Positions 24,516-33,516 of a stretch of 64,000 nucleotides of DNA are shown piece after piece. The notes beneath the pieces are model-generated. The model worked only from the letters and a program-made list of their open reading frames with translations, did no database searches and was not told the DNA's origin. The number at the start of each line of letters is the position of its first letter. The stretch's first letter is position 1. Position numbers and translations under genes: made by a program. The stretch is from Streptomyces sp. NBC_00691 (GTDB lineage Bacteria > Actinomycetota > Actinomycetes > Streptomycetales > Streptomycetaceae). Location of the stretch: the NCBI RefSeq assembly GCF_036226665.1, contig NZ_CP109007.1, positions 6,448,001-6,512,000 on the forward strand, in the 5' to 3' direction.

Positions 24516-26192
24516 ATGCCGTCCGCGACCCCGTCCCCGGCGGACGGAGGCCGACCCGTCACCGGTACGGAGACCGAGGCCACCGCCCTGCTCGGCTGGC
24601 TCACCGATCCCGAGGCGCCCCGGCTCTGCCTCGTCACCGGTGCCCCCGGCAGCGGGAAGACGGCTCTGCTCGGCTGGTTCGCCAAACACGGCCCGCGGGC
24701 CGGCCGGCCGCGCCGCCGCACGGCCCGGGTGCTCGTCCCGCTCGCCGGACAGAGCGCCCTCGGCGCGACCTGGACGATCGCCGACCGTCTCGGTGTGGTG
24801 GCGCGGTCGCCCGGCGACCTCGTGCACGCCCTCGCCACCAGCGAGGCCCGGCCCGCCGGCCGCGCCGTCCTCCTCCTCACCGATCTGCACGCCGCCGCCG
24901 AACCCGCCGCGCTCACCGACCTGATCGCCGAACTCGCGGGCGTCGGCCGGGTCCGCCTCGTGGTCGAGGCCCGCAGCGGCACCCCGGCCCCCGCCGCCCT
25001 GCGCACCGACCGGCGGGTCGCCGTCGTGGACCTCGACGGCGACGCCGACACCGCCGGCCCCGGCGCCCCCGAGCGGGACCGGCCGCTGCCGGACCTCTCC
25101 GACCCGGTCGCCGTCTGCACGGCCGACCCCCTGCTCGTCACCACGGCGTACGTCACGGGGGCGGCGGCCGCCGGTCTCCCGGGCACGCTCGACGGGCCCG
25201 AGGTGCCCGCCCGGCCCGGCGAGAACGCCGCCGAGGACCACGGCGGGCTCCGGGCCGCCTGGATGCGGGCCGGCCAGTCCCTCTGCCGCGAACAGGCACC
25301 GGCCGAAAGGGCGTTGGTACTGCTCTCTGCGCTCGGAGACGGTGCCGACCCCCGGCTGCGCCCGGCACTCGCCGAACTCGCGGAGGGCTCGCCCTGGAGG
25401 CTCCGCTGGGCCCGGCACCGCGGCGATCTGACCCCGCCCTGGCCGGGTCCCGTCACCGTCCTCGGCGCGGCCGGCGGGCCGTTGGAGGGGACGCTGCTCG
25501 TCGGCGACCGCACCGGCGCCGTACGGCTGCTCCACGAGGCCGACGCGAGCCCGGCGGGCCGCCTCGCCCACACCGTGCCCGGCCGGGTCACGGCCCTCGC
25601 GCCCGCGCCCGACGGCACGGTGCTGCTCCTGGACGACCGGGGCCGGCTGCACACCGTACGGGGAACGACGCCGCGGGCCCCGTATCTGGAGCGCCTCACG
25701 GAGGCCGTCTCGGCGACCCTGGCCCGTCACCCGGGAACGGCCCTCGCGGCGATCGCCGGTTCGGTCGTGGTGGGGGACCGGCTCGGCTCGGTGCACGCCT
25801 TCGGTCTGCGGGGCCTGCACCAGGCGGCGTCGCACAGCGGGCGGGTCACGGCGGTCGCGGCGGTGGAGTCCGAGACCCCGTTCGTCTGCTCCGGCGGCGC
25901 CGACGGGACCGTCCGGCTCTGGACCCCGGGCCGCGATCCGCGCCCCGAACCCCTCGTCGAACGGCCCTCGCCGGTGGTCTCCCTGCACGCCACGGAGACC
26001 CCGCACGGTCCGCTGATCGCCGTCGCCTGGGGCGACGGCCTCGTCGAACTCCACCACCCGGAGGGCGGCCCGACGTTCTCGTTCCGCCCGGGCCCCCCGG
26101 TCCGCGCGGTTGCCGTCACCGGCGCCGGCTCGCTGCTCATCGGCACCGACGAGAGCCTGGTGTGCGTCGCGCCGCGACGTCCGGTCGCCTGA
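24516..26192 (+). CDS. P-loop ATPase with WD40-like repeats
   Basis: A 558-residue protein. Residues about 35-60 hold a Walker A motif (CLVTGAPGSGKTALLGW) and a Walker B-like LLLTDLHAA follows near residue 125, in the manner of NACHT/STAND-type ATPases. The second half (from about residue 310) is a beta-propeller with degenerate WD40 blades, clearest in HSGRVTAVAAVES to CSGGADGTVRLWTPG. The STAND layout suggests a signal or scaffold role, but the sensor helical domain is short. ATG preceded by GAGGTG; a GTG 12 nt earlier is possible. Confidence 0.7.
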   Translation: MPSATPSPADGGRPVTGTETEATALLGWLTDPEAPRLCLVTGAPGSGKTALLGWFAKHGPRAGRPRRRTARVLVPLAGQSALGATWTIADRLGVVARSPGDLVHALATSEARPAGRAVLLLTDLHAAAEPAALTDLIAELAGVGRVRLVVEARSGTPAPAALRTDRRVAVVDLDGDADTAGPGAPERDRPLPDLSDPVAVCTADPLLVTTAYVTGAAAAGLPGTLDGPEVPARPGENAAEDHGGLRAAWMRAGQSLCREQAPAERALVLLSALGDGADPRLRPALAELAEGSPWRLRWARHRGDLTPPWPGPVTVLGAAGGPLEGTLLVGDRTGAVRLLHEADASPAGRLAHTVPGRVTALAPAPDGTVLLLDDRGRLHTVRGTTPRAPYLERLTEAVSATLARHPGTALAAIAGSVVVGDRLGSVHAFGLRGLHQAASHSGRVTAVAAVESETPFVCSGGADGTVRLWTPGRDPRPEPLVERPSPVVSLHATETPHGPLIAVAWGDGLVELHHPEGGPTFSFRPGPPVRAVAVTGAGSLLIGTDESLVCVAPRRPVA

Positions 26193-26214
26193 GGGGATGC
26201 CAAAAGCCCCTCGG
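26189..26214. terminator. Short terminator between convergent genes
   Basis: Arms CTGAGGGG and CCCCTCGG (six strong pairs plus GU) around an A-rich loop, between the convergent WD40 and TPR genes. Confidence 0.45.
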
Positions 26215-26225
26215 TCAAAGCGACT

Positions 26226-27029
26226 TCAGGTCGCCGGCTGGGGTGTCAGCTGGCTCGCGAGCCAGGTCGGCACGCCGCCCAGGAGGCGGAACAGACGGCG
26301 GGCCTCGGCGCGCAGCCGACCCGCCTCCGGTTCCGTCTCCGTGGTGGCGAGGGCGGTGAGGGCCGGAGCCGTACCGACCAGATAGCCCAACTCCTCGCGG
26401 ATGCGCAGCGATTCGGCGAAGCCGTGCCGCGCCTCCGCCAACTCGCCCTCGCGCAGCGCGAGTCCGGCGAGATGCCGCCAAGTGGAGGACAGCAGCAGTG
26501 AGTCGCCCTGCGCGGTGGCTCCGGCGTGTGCCCTGCGGTACGCGGCGCGGGCCGCCTGCGGCGAGTCGCCGAGGTTCTGCGCGATGAGCCCGCGCCGCAG
26601 ATCGAGCAGCGGCCTGCCCTCGGCGGACGGGGCGATCAGGGCGGCCGCCCTGCCCAGAGCCATCCGTGCCTCGTCGGCCCGGTCGCGTACGCCCAGAAGT
26701 GTCGACGCGTAGGCCAGATAGCCGCGTTCGCAGGCGGCGGCCCCGCGTTCCTCGTCGGTGCCGGCCACCGCCTCGGCCGCCCGGAGCGCATCCTCCGCGT
26801 CGGCCCAGCCCTGTTCCGTGTAGAGGCAGCGCTCGATCAGCAACGCGGCCCGTTCGAGTGCGGCAGCCGGTTCGGTCGCGTGGGGCGCGAGCAGCGCGGC
26901 CGCGTCCGTCCAGCAACCCCGGGAGCGGAGACGCCATATGGCGGTCTCCACGGGAGTCTCCTTGCCGTAGGCGAGGGACGGATCTTCGCCGCCCCTTGAT
27001 TCGGAACCAGACATGGCGGTATCCGCCAC
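26226..27029 (-). CDS. Tetratricopeptide-repeat protein
   Basis: A 267-residue all-helical protein with TPR-like repeats: LERAALLIERCLYTEQGWADAEDAL, GLIAQNLGDSPQAARAAYRRAH and LALREGELAEARHGFAESLRIREELG. The GTG start at 27029 is supported by GGGAGGGC upstream, while an overlapping ATG frame gives an Arg-rich non-protein. It probably mediates protein contacts; no partner is evident. Confidence 0.7.
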   Translation of the reverse strand: MADTAMSGSESRGGEDPSLAYGKETPVETAIWRLRSRGCWTDAAALLAPHATEPAAALERAALLIERCLYTEQGWADAEDALRAAEAVAGTDEERGAAACERGYLAYASTLLGVRDRADEARMALGRAAALIAPSAEGRPLLDLRRGLIAQNLGDSPQAARAAYRRAHAGATAQGDSLLLSSTWRHLAGLALREGELAEARHGFAESLRIREELGYLVGTAPALTALATTETEPEAGRLRAEARRLFRLLGGVPTWLASQLTPQPAT

Positions 27030-27212
27030 ATTGCCCTCCCCGAGCGCGCCATTGAGCTGTTGAGTGAGACCCGCATCTCAGCACGAAGGGGAGTACCTGG
27101 CCAAGGGGTCAGGTGAAAGAATTCACAAGAGTCCGGCGGATCGGTGTACCACCGTCCGGGCCGCGGCCGGAACGGCCTCGAAGCCCCGCCGGGCCCGTGA
27201 TCAAGGCCCGGA

Positions 27213-27245
27213 GGGGCCCGTCGGCCGACCCGGTCGACGGGCCCC
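27213..27245 (-). terminator. Terminator hairpin after the PucR gene
   Basis: Perfect 11-bp arms GGGGCCCGTCG and CGACGGGCCCC with an 11-nt loop, about 75 nt past the PucR stop. The rest of the 291-nt gap (27030-27320) holds the TPR gene promoter and no gene. Confidence 0.65.
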
Positions 27246-27320
27246 CACCGGCCCGGATGTCACTCCGTCGGACTCGCCCGAAAGGGTGAATCCACCGGGG
27301 AGATCCCCGGGATCATCCGA

Positions 27321-29018
27321 TCAGCTCATCCGCAGGGCGAGGAAGAAGTCGAGCTTGTCCTCGAGCCGGGACAGATCGCGGCCCGTGAGCTGCTCGATCC
27401 GGCCCACCCGGTACCGCAGCGTGTTCACGTGCAGGTGGAGCCGGGTCGCACAGCGTGTCCAGGAGCCGTCGCAGTCCAGGAAGGCCTCCAGGGTCGGGAT
27501 CAGCTCCGCGCGGTGCCGGCGGTCGTAGTCGCGCAGCGGGTCGAGCAGGCGGGCCGTGAACGCGCGCCGGACGTCGTCCGGGACGAACGGCAGCAGCAGC
27601 ACGTGCGAGGCCAGCTCGTGGTGGCCCGCGGCGCAGACCCGGCCCGGACGGGCCGCGGCGACCCGGCGGGCGTGCCGGGCCTCCTCCAGGGCCCCGCGCA
27701 GGCCCTCCGCCGAGTGCACGGCGGCGCTGACCCCGAGGGTGAGCCGCCCGTCGTCGGCCAGGCCGGCCGACAGCGGAGTGCGTACGGCCGCGAGCAGCGC
27801 GTCCGCGTGCAGGCCCAGGGCGGTGGCCGGGCCGTCGTCCTCGCTGTCCGGCAGCGGACCGGCGGCCAGCGGGACCAGTGCGATGGCCTCGTCGCCGCTG
27901 TGCGCCACGGCGATGCGGTCGGCGGACTCGGCCCCCACGGTCGCCGGGTCGACGAGGATCTCCTCCAGGAGCGCCTGGGCGACGGGCCCGGCGTCCACGG
28001 GGGAGCCCTGACCGGCCTCCTGCTCCCACTCGACGCGGGCGACGACCACCTGCCAGTGCGGTGCCGTGCCGAGCCCGGGCAGCAGCACCGGGGCGGCCAC
28101 CCGCAGCCTGGCCGCGATCTCGGCCGGCGCGGCGCCCGACTGCACCAGCTCCAGGACCTCCTGGGCGAGCCTGCGCCGTACCGTACGGGCCGCGTCGCGC
28201 CGGTCCCGCTCCACGGCGATCAGCTGCGTGACGCCCTGGAGGAGGTCCAGCCGGGCCGCCGGCCAGTCCCCGGCGTCCGCCTCGACGGCGAGCAGCCAGT
28301 CCGAGAGGACCGTCTCGCGCACGTCTCGGGAGGCCGGGGCGGCACCCCGGCCGGTGTTGCGGATCGGAAAGAGGGAGTACGCCGTTCCGCCCGTGCTCAG
28401 CCGGTGCGGGCCGCGCCGACCGGTCCGGGTGGCGGCCAGGTGCTCACCGGCGAGCGTGGCCGCGAGGGGGGCCGGGAGGGGCTCGCCCGCGCCCGCGATC
28501 TGGCGGCCGGTGGGGGAGAGGACCCACGCCCGCAGGTCGAGGTCGGAGCCGAGGAGGTCGAGGACCACCTCGGGGCCGCCGCCCGCCGGTCCCGAGGTCA
28601 TGAGCCGCCGGTGCCGGTCGACGACGGCCGCCAGGTCGCCCGCCCGCTCGCCGGAGACCTGTCGAACAACGTGTTCGGTGATCGTCGCGAACGCAACGGT
28701 CTCGTTCACGGCGAAAAGCGGCAGACGATGGCGTGAACACGCCTCTACGAGATCGTCGGGGATGTCGCCCAGCTCCGCCTCGCCCGCCGCCAGCGCGGCC
28801 ACCCCGGCCGAGGCCAGGATCCGGGCGAAGGGCTCGGCGTCGGCCGGCTCCCGCAGCCACGCGAGGCCGGTCAGCACCAGCTCGCCGCCGGACAGGTAAC
28901 GGCTGGGGTCCTTGAGGTCCGTCGTCATCACGCCGCGGACGGTGCGGTCCAGCTCGTCCTCGCCGCCGAGCAGGCGCAGCCCGAGCGCGTCGTTCTCCAG
29001 CAGTGCGCGCAGCCGCAT
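27321..29018 (-). CDS. pucR: PucR-family regulator of purine catabolism
   Basis: A 565-residue regulator. The N-terminal purine-catabolism sensor domain is seen in VRGVMTTDLKDPSRYLSGGELVLTGLAWLREP and VNETVAFATITEHVVRQV; the C-terminus has the PucR helix-turn-helix (LIPTLEAFLDCDGSWTRCATRLHLHVNTLRYRVGRIEQLTGRDL). Length and layout are normal. It is divergent from the xanthine dehydrogenase operon with a 308-nt shared upstream region, so it very likely controls that operon in response to a purine or to nitrogen state. Confidence 0.88.
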   Translation of the reverse strand: MRLRALLENDALGLRLLGGEDELDRTVRGVMTTDLKDPSRYLSGGELVLTGLAWLREPADAEPFARILASAGVAALAAGEAELGDIPDDLVEACSRHRLPLFAVNETVAFATITEHVVRQVSGERAGDLAAVVDRHRRLMTSGPAGGGPEVVLDLLGSDLDLRAWVLSPTGRQIAGAGEPLPAPLAATLAGEHLAATRTGRRGPHRLSTGGTAYSLFPIRNTGRGAAPASRDVRETVLSDWLLAVEADAGDWPAARLDLLQGVTQLIAVERDRRDAARTVRRRLAQEVLELVQSGAAPAEIAARLRVAAPVLLPGLGTAPHWQVVVARVEWEQEAGQGSPVDAGPVAQALLEEILVDPATVGAESADRIAVAHSGDEAIALVPLAAGPLPDSEDDGPATALGLHADALLAAVRTPLSAGLADDGRLTLGVSAAVHSAEGLRGALEEARHARRVAAARPGRVCAAGHHELASHVLLLPFVPDDVRRAFTARLLDPLRDYDRRHRAELIPTLEAFLDCDGSWTRCATRLHLHVNTLRYRVGRIEQLTGRDLSRLEDKLDFFLALRMS

Positions 29019-29326
29019 CGTGTCGCCGCCGTTCCTTCGTCAGTGGGTGGTGGGGTTGTCGCGTTGTCGACGGTGGCGTGGGGCCACCGTTTCCAGGGGA
29101 AAACGGCGAGGTAACCGTTCCCCGCCTTTCGTTCGAATCTACAAGACGACGACGGGACCCAGCCAACTCCTTCATGTTTTCGGTGACTGCACCCGGGCGA
29201 TCGTGGGCTTGTGTACTAGGCCACACACCGCGTGAACAGCACATGAACGTGAAGTCGAGGACCGGCCGTCCCCCCGGAACCCTGCGCACGACCCCCGATC
29301 ACCAGAATCACTAGAAGAGAGCCACC
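29019..29326. other. Divergent promoter region pucR / xanthine dehydrogenase
   Basis: 308 nt without a gene. It should hold both promoters and the PucR site. No clear long palindrome stands out. An AGAAGAGAG ribosome binding site precedes the xanthine dehydrogenase start. Confidence 0.6.
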
Positions 29327-30217
29327 ATGGACTTCCTTCGCCCCGCCAGCTGGGAGGAGGCGCTCGCCGCCAAGGCAGAGCACCCCACGGCCGTGCCCCT
29401 TTCGGGTGGCACGGACGTCATGGTCGAGATCAATTTCGACCACCGGCGGCCCGAGTACCTCCTGGACCTGAACCGCATCGAGCTGCTGCGTGAGTGGGAG
29501 GTCGGCGAGGAGAACGTCCGCCTCGGCGCCGCCGTTCCGTACACCCAGATCATGGAGAACCTGCGGGCCGAACTGCCCGGCCTGGCGCTCGCCTCGCACA
29601 CGGTCGCCTCCCCGCAGATCCGTAACCGCGGCGGCGTCGGGGGCAACCTCGGCACCGCCTCGCCCGCCGGTGACGCCCACCCGGCCCTGCTCGCCGCGGG
29701 TGCCGAGGTCGAGGTCGAGTCGGTGCGCGGCAGCCGGTTCATCCCGATCGACGAGTTCTACACGGGCGTGAAGCGCAACGCGCTGCAGCCCGACGAGCTC
29801 ATCAAGACCGTCCACGTCAAGAAGGCGGACGGCCCCCAGCAGTACTCCAAGGTCGGCACCCGCAACGCGATGGTCATCGCGGTCTGCGCCTTCGGCCTGG
29901 CCCTGCACCCGGAGACCCGGACGGTGCGCACCGGCATCGGCTCGGCCGCGCCGACCCCGATCCGCGCCAAGGAGGCCGAGGCCTTCCTGAACGCGGCCCT
30001 CGAGGAGGGCGGCTTCTGGGACAACGGAAAGATCATCACCCCGTCGATCGCGAAGCAGTTCGCCGACCTCTGCTCGGGCGCCGCCAACCCGATCGACGAT
30101 GTCCGAGGCACCGCCAAGTACCGCCGCCACGCCGTCGGCATCATGGCCCGCCGCCAGCTCGGCTGGACCTGGGAGCAGTACCGCGGCAGCGGCCGCACGC
30201 TTGAGGGAGCTGCATAA
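29327..30217 (+). CDS. Xanthine dehydrogenase, FAD-binding subunit
   Basis: A 296-residue medium subunit of a three-subunit molybdenum hydroxylase. FAD contacts are visible in AVPLSGGTDVMVEI and SHTVASPQIRNRGGVGGNLG-TASPAGDAHP; the C-terminal domain is of the CO-dehydrogenase flavoprotein type. It passes electrons from the Fe-S subunit to FAD and NAD+. It is the first gene of a tight operon (2 nt to the next gene). Confidence 0.92.
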   Translation: MDFLRPASWEEALAAKAEHPTAVPLSGGTDVMVEINFDHRRPEYLLDLNRIELLREWEVGEENVRLGAAVPYTQIMENLRAELPGLALASHTVASPQIRNRGGVGGNLGTASPAGDAHPALLAAGAEVEVESVRGSRFIPIDEFYTGVKRNALQPDELIKTVHVKKADGPQQYSKVGTRNAMVIAVCAFGLALHPETRTVRTGIGSAAPTPIRAKEAEAFLNAALEEGGFWDNGKIITPSIAKQFADLCSGAANPIDDVRGTAKYRRHAVGIMARRQLGWTWEQYRGSGRTLEGAA

Positions 30218-30219
30218 CC

Positions 30220-30816
30220 ATGCGCGTCAATTTCACGGTCAACGGTCGTCCGCAGGAAGCCGACGACGTCTGGGAGGGCGAGTCCCTCCTCTACGTCCTG
30301 CGTGAGCGGATGGGCCTTCCCGGCTCCAAGAACGCCTGCGAGCAGGGCGAGTGCGGCTCCTGCACGGTCCGCCTCGACGGAGTGCCGGTCTGTTCCTGTC
30401 TCGTCGCGGCCGGTCAGGTCGAGGGCCGCGAGGTCGTCACCGTCGAGGGCCTCGCCGAGTTCGCCAAGGATCGTACGGAGCACGCCGGTTGCGCCTCCGG
30501 CACCTGCGGCACCTCGCTCGACGCCGCCAAGCGGTGGGAAGCGAAGCCCGGTCAGGACTCGCAGACCGGCGAGGGCGTCGAACTGTCCCCGATCCAGCAG
30601 GCGTTCATCGACGCCGGCGCCGTCCAGTGCGGTTTCTGCACCCCCGGTCTGCTGGTCGCGGCCGACGAGATGCTGGAGCGCAACCCGTCCCCGACGGACG
30701 CGGACATCCGCGAGGCGCTCTCCGGCAACCTCTGCCGCTGCACCGGTTACGAGAAGATCCTCGACGCGGTCCGCCTCGCGGCCGCTCGCCAGGAGCGTCA
30801 GGGAGAGGCGGTCTGA
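30220..30816 (+). CDS. Xanthine dehydrogenase, 2Fe-2S subunit
   Basis: A 198-residue two-cluster subunit. The plant-type cluster is NACEQGECGSC with CSC downstream; the second cluster is QCGFCTPG and LCRCTGYE. Between them lies an insert (about residues 85-120) that carries two more Cys in GCASGTCGTS, making the protein 30-40 residues longer than the usual 160. Whether these bind metal is unknown. It sits between the FAD and molybdopterin subunits. Confidence 0.9.
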   Translation: MRVNFTVNGRPQEADDVWEGESLLYVLRERMGLPGSKNACEQGECGSCTVRLDGVPVCSCLVAAGQVEGREVVTVEGLAEFAKDRTEHAGCASGTCGTSLDAAKRWEAKPGQDSQTGEGVELSPIQQAFIDAGAVQCGFCTPGLLVAADEMLERNPSPTDADIREALSGNLCRCTGYEKILDAVRLAAARQERQGEAV

Positions 30817-30818
30817 CG

Positions 30819-33218
30819 ATGGCTCAGAACACCCGCACGACTCCGGTGGGCACGCCCACCGACGTCACGCAGAACCACGTCAAGGGCGGCATCGGCGAGT
30901 CCACGCTGCGCCCCGACGGCACCCTCAAGGTCACCGGCGAGTTCGCGTACTCCTCGGACATGTGGCACGAGGACATGCTGTGGGGCCAGATCCTGCGGTC
31001 CACCGTCGCGCACGCCGAGATCGTGTCCATCGACACGACGGAGGCCCTCGTGATGGACGGCGTCTACGCCGTACTGACCCACGAGGACCTGCCCGCCGCG
31101 AAGAACTACGGCATGGAGTTCCAGGACACCCCGGTCCTGGCCTACGGCAAGGTCCGTCACCACGGTGAGCCGGTCGCCCTCGTGGCCGCCGACCACCCGG
31201 AGACCGCCCGCCGCGCCGCCGCGAAGATCAAGATCGAGTACCGGGAGCTCCCGGTCATCACGGACGAGGCCTCGGCCACCGCTCCGGACGCGATCCTGGT
31301 CCACGAGGGCCGCGACGACCACCACTCCGGTCACGTCCCGCACCCCAACATCGTGCACCGTCAGCCGATCATCCGCGGCGACGCGACCGAGGCCGCCAAG
31401 CGGGCCGACGTGATCGTCACCGGCGAGTACACCTTCGGCATGCAGGACCAGGCCTTCCTCGGCCCGGAGTCCGGCCTCGCCGTGCCGTCCGAGGACGGCG
31501 GCGTCGACCTGTACGTCGCCACCCAGTGGCTGCACTCGGACCTCAAGCAGATCGCCCCCTGCCTCGGCCTGCCCGAGGAGAAGGTCCGCATGACGATGGC
31601 CGGTGTCGGCGGCGCCTTCGGCGGCCGCGAGGACATCTCCATGCAGATCCTCGCCTCGATCCTCGCCCTGCGCACCGGCAAGCCGGTCAAGATGGTCTAC
31701 AACCGGTACGAGTCCTTCTTCGGGCACGTCCACCGGCACCCGGCGAAGCTCTGGTACGAGCACGGCGCCACCAAGGACGGCAAGCTCACGCACATGAAGT
31801 GCAAGATCGTGCTCGACGGCGGGGCCTACGCCTCGTCCACGGCGTCGGTCGTCGGCAACGCCTCGTCCCTCTCGGTCGGCCCGTACGTCATCGAGGACGT
31901 CGAGATCGAGGCGATCGGCCTCTACACCAACAACCCGCCCTGCGGCGCGATGCGCGGCTTCGGCGCGGTCCAGGCCTGCTTCGCCTACGAGGCCCAGATG
32001 GACAAGCTCGCGGCGAAGCTGGGCATGGACCCGGTGGAACTGCGCCAGCTCAACGCCATGGAGCAGGGCACGATCATGCCGACCGGCCAGGTCGTGGACT
32101 CGCCGGCCCCGGTCGCCGAGCTCCTGCGGATCGTCAAGGCCCGCCCGATGCCGCCGGAGCAGCAGTGGCTCGCGGCCGGTGAGGACGCGGACGTCCGCGC
32201 TCTTCCGGGTGGCCTCTCCAACACCACGCACGGTGAAGGTGTCGTCCGGGGCGTCGGCTACGCCGTGGGCATCAAGAACGTCGGCTTCTCCGAGGGCTTC
32301 GACGACTACTCGACCGCCAAGATCCGCATGGAGGTCATCAACGGCGAGGCCGTGGCCACCGTCCACACCGCGATGGCGGAGGTCGGCCAGGGCGGCGTCA
32401 CCATCCACGCGCAGATCGCCCGTACCGAGCTCGGTGTCCAGCAGGTCACCATCCACCCCGCCGACACCCAGGTGGGCTCGGCCGGTTCGACCTCCGCGGG
32501 CCGCCAGACGTACATGACCGGCGGCGCCATCAAGAACTCCTGCGGGATCGTCCGCGAGAAGGTGCTGGAGATCGGCCGGCAGAAGTTCGGCTCGTACCAC
32601 CCGGCGTGGGCCAACGCCGAACTCCTCCTGGAGGGCGGCAAGGTCGTCACCGACGGCGGCGACGTCCTCGCCACCATCGCGGACGTCCTCGAGGGCCAGG
32701 CCGTGGAGGTGGAGGAGGAGTGGCGGCACCGCCCCACCCAGGCCTTCGACCTCGTCACCGGCCAGGGCGACGGACACGTCCAGTACGCCTTCGCCGCGCA
32801 CCGCGCGGTGGTGGAGGTCGACACCGAGCTGGGCCTGGTCAAGGTCATCGAACTGGCCTGCGCCCAGGACGTCGGCAAGGCGCTCAACCCGCTCTCCGTG
32901 ATCGGCCAGATCCAGGGTGGCACCACCCAGGGCCTGGGCGTCGCGGTGATGGAGGAGATCATCGTCGACCCGAAGACCGCGAAGGTGCGCAACCCCTCCT
33001 TCACGGACTACCTGATCCCGACGATCCTCGACACGCCGACCATCCCGGTCGACTACCTCGAACTGGCCGATCCCAACGCGCCGTACGGCGTACGGGGCAT
33101 CGGCGAGGCTCCGACCCTGTCGTCCACCCCGGCCGTCCTCGCGGCGATCCGGGCGGCGACGGGCCTGGAGCTCAACAAGACGCCGGTCCGCCCCGAGGCG
33201 CTCACCGGCACCCTGTAG
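30819..33218 (+). CDS. Xanthine dehydrogenase, molybdopterin subunit
   Basis: A 799-residue large subunit that hydroxylates hypoxanthine/xanthine. Molybdopterin contacts include GVGGAFGGREDISMQ, CGAMRGFGAVQACFAYE and EVGQGGVTIHAQIART; the catalytic base Glu is in GIGEAPTLSSTP close to the C-terminus. The ATG is preceded by GGGAGAGG and lies 2 nt after the Fe-S subunit stop. The purine context (PucR, NCS2 permease, XdhC) favours xanthine over CO or aldehyde as substrate. Confidence 0.92.
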   Translation: MAQNTRTTPVGTPTDVTQNHVKGGIGESTLRPDGTLKVTGEFAYSSDMWHEDMLWGQILRSTVAHAEIVSIDTTEALVMDGVYAVLTHEDLPAAKNYGMEFQDTPVLAYGKVRHHGEPVALVAADHPETARRAAAKIKIEYRELPVITDEASATAPDAILVHEGRDDHHSGHVPHPNIVHRQPIIRGDATEAAKRADVIVTGEYTFGMQDQAFLGPESGLAVPSEDGGVDLYVATQWLHSDLKQIAPCLGLPEEKVRMTMAGVGGAFGGREDISMQILASILALRTGKPVKMVYNRYESFFGHVHRHPAKLWYEHGATKDGKLTHMKCKIVLDGGAYASSTASVVGNASSLSVGPYVIEDVEIEAIGLYTNNPPCGAMRGFGAVQACFAYEAQMDKLAAKLGMDPVELRQLNAMEQGTIMPTGQVVDSPAPVAELLRIVKARPMPPEQQWLAAGEDADVRALPGGLSNTTHGEGVVRGVGYAVGIKNVGFSEGFDDYSTAKIRMEVINGEAVATVHTAMAEVGQGGVTIHAQIARTELGVQQVTIHPADTQVGSAGSTSAGRQTYMTGGAIKNSCGIVREKVLEIGRQKFGSYHPAWANAELLLEGGKVVTDGGDVLATIADVLEGQAVEVEEEWRHRPTQAFDLVTGQGDGHVQYAFAAHRAVVEVDTELGLVKVIELACAQDVGKALNPLSVIGQIQGGTTQGLGVAVMEEIIVDPKTAKVRNPSFTDYLIPTILDTPTIPVDYLELADPNAPYGVRGIGEAPTLSSTPAVLAAIRAATGLELNKTPVRPEALTGTL

Positions 33219-33223
33219 GACTC

Positions 33224-33282
33224 TCCGGGCGGTACGTGCCTCCCAGGGAACGTCACACCTTCCCCAGCCCGTACCGCCCGGA
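33224..33282 (+). terminator. Inverted repeat after the xanthine dehydrogenase operon
   Basis: Perfect 12-bp arms TCCGGGCGGTAC and GTACCGCCCGGA with a 35-nt loop, 5 nt past the stop. It may end or attenuate the operon before the permease gene. Confidence 0.6.
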
Positions 33283-33290
33283 GTAACCCC

Positions 33291-33391
33291 CCGCAGTACC
33301 AGCAGCACCCCGTGGTAACCGCAGTACCAGCAGCACCCGTAGTAACGGCAGTTCCGCAGTACCGCTTCATCACGCAGTACCGCTTCACCCC
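33291..33391 (+). repeat. Tandem repeat tract upstream of the purine permease
   Basis: Two near-identical 27/28-bp units (CCGCAGTACCAGCAGCACCC followed by GTGGTAA or GTAGTAA) are followed by two 19-bp units starting CCGCAGTACCGCTTCA. GCAGTACC occurs four times. The tract ends about 125 nt before the permease start and could be a multi-site operator or slippage product. Confidence 0.7.
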
Positions 33392-33516
33392 GTTCGTCTC
33401 GGGCCGTCCCCCGGGTCGTGCAGCCCACGCACCATCCCAAATCCCGCAACTTCAGCAGATCAGAAGTCCTTCGAGGTCTGACGCGGGTGCCCCTTTGAAC
33501 CTTGGGAGTAGGCCCC

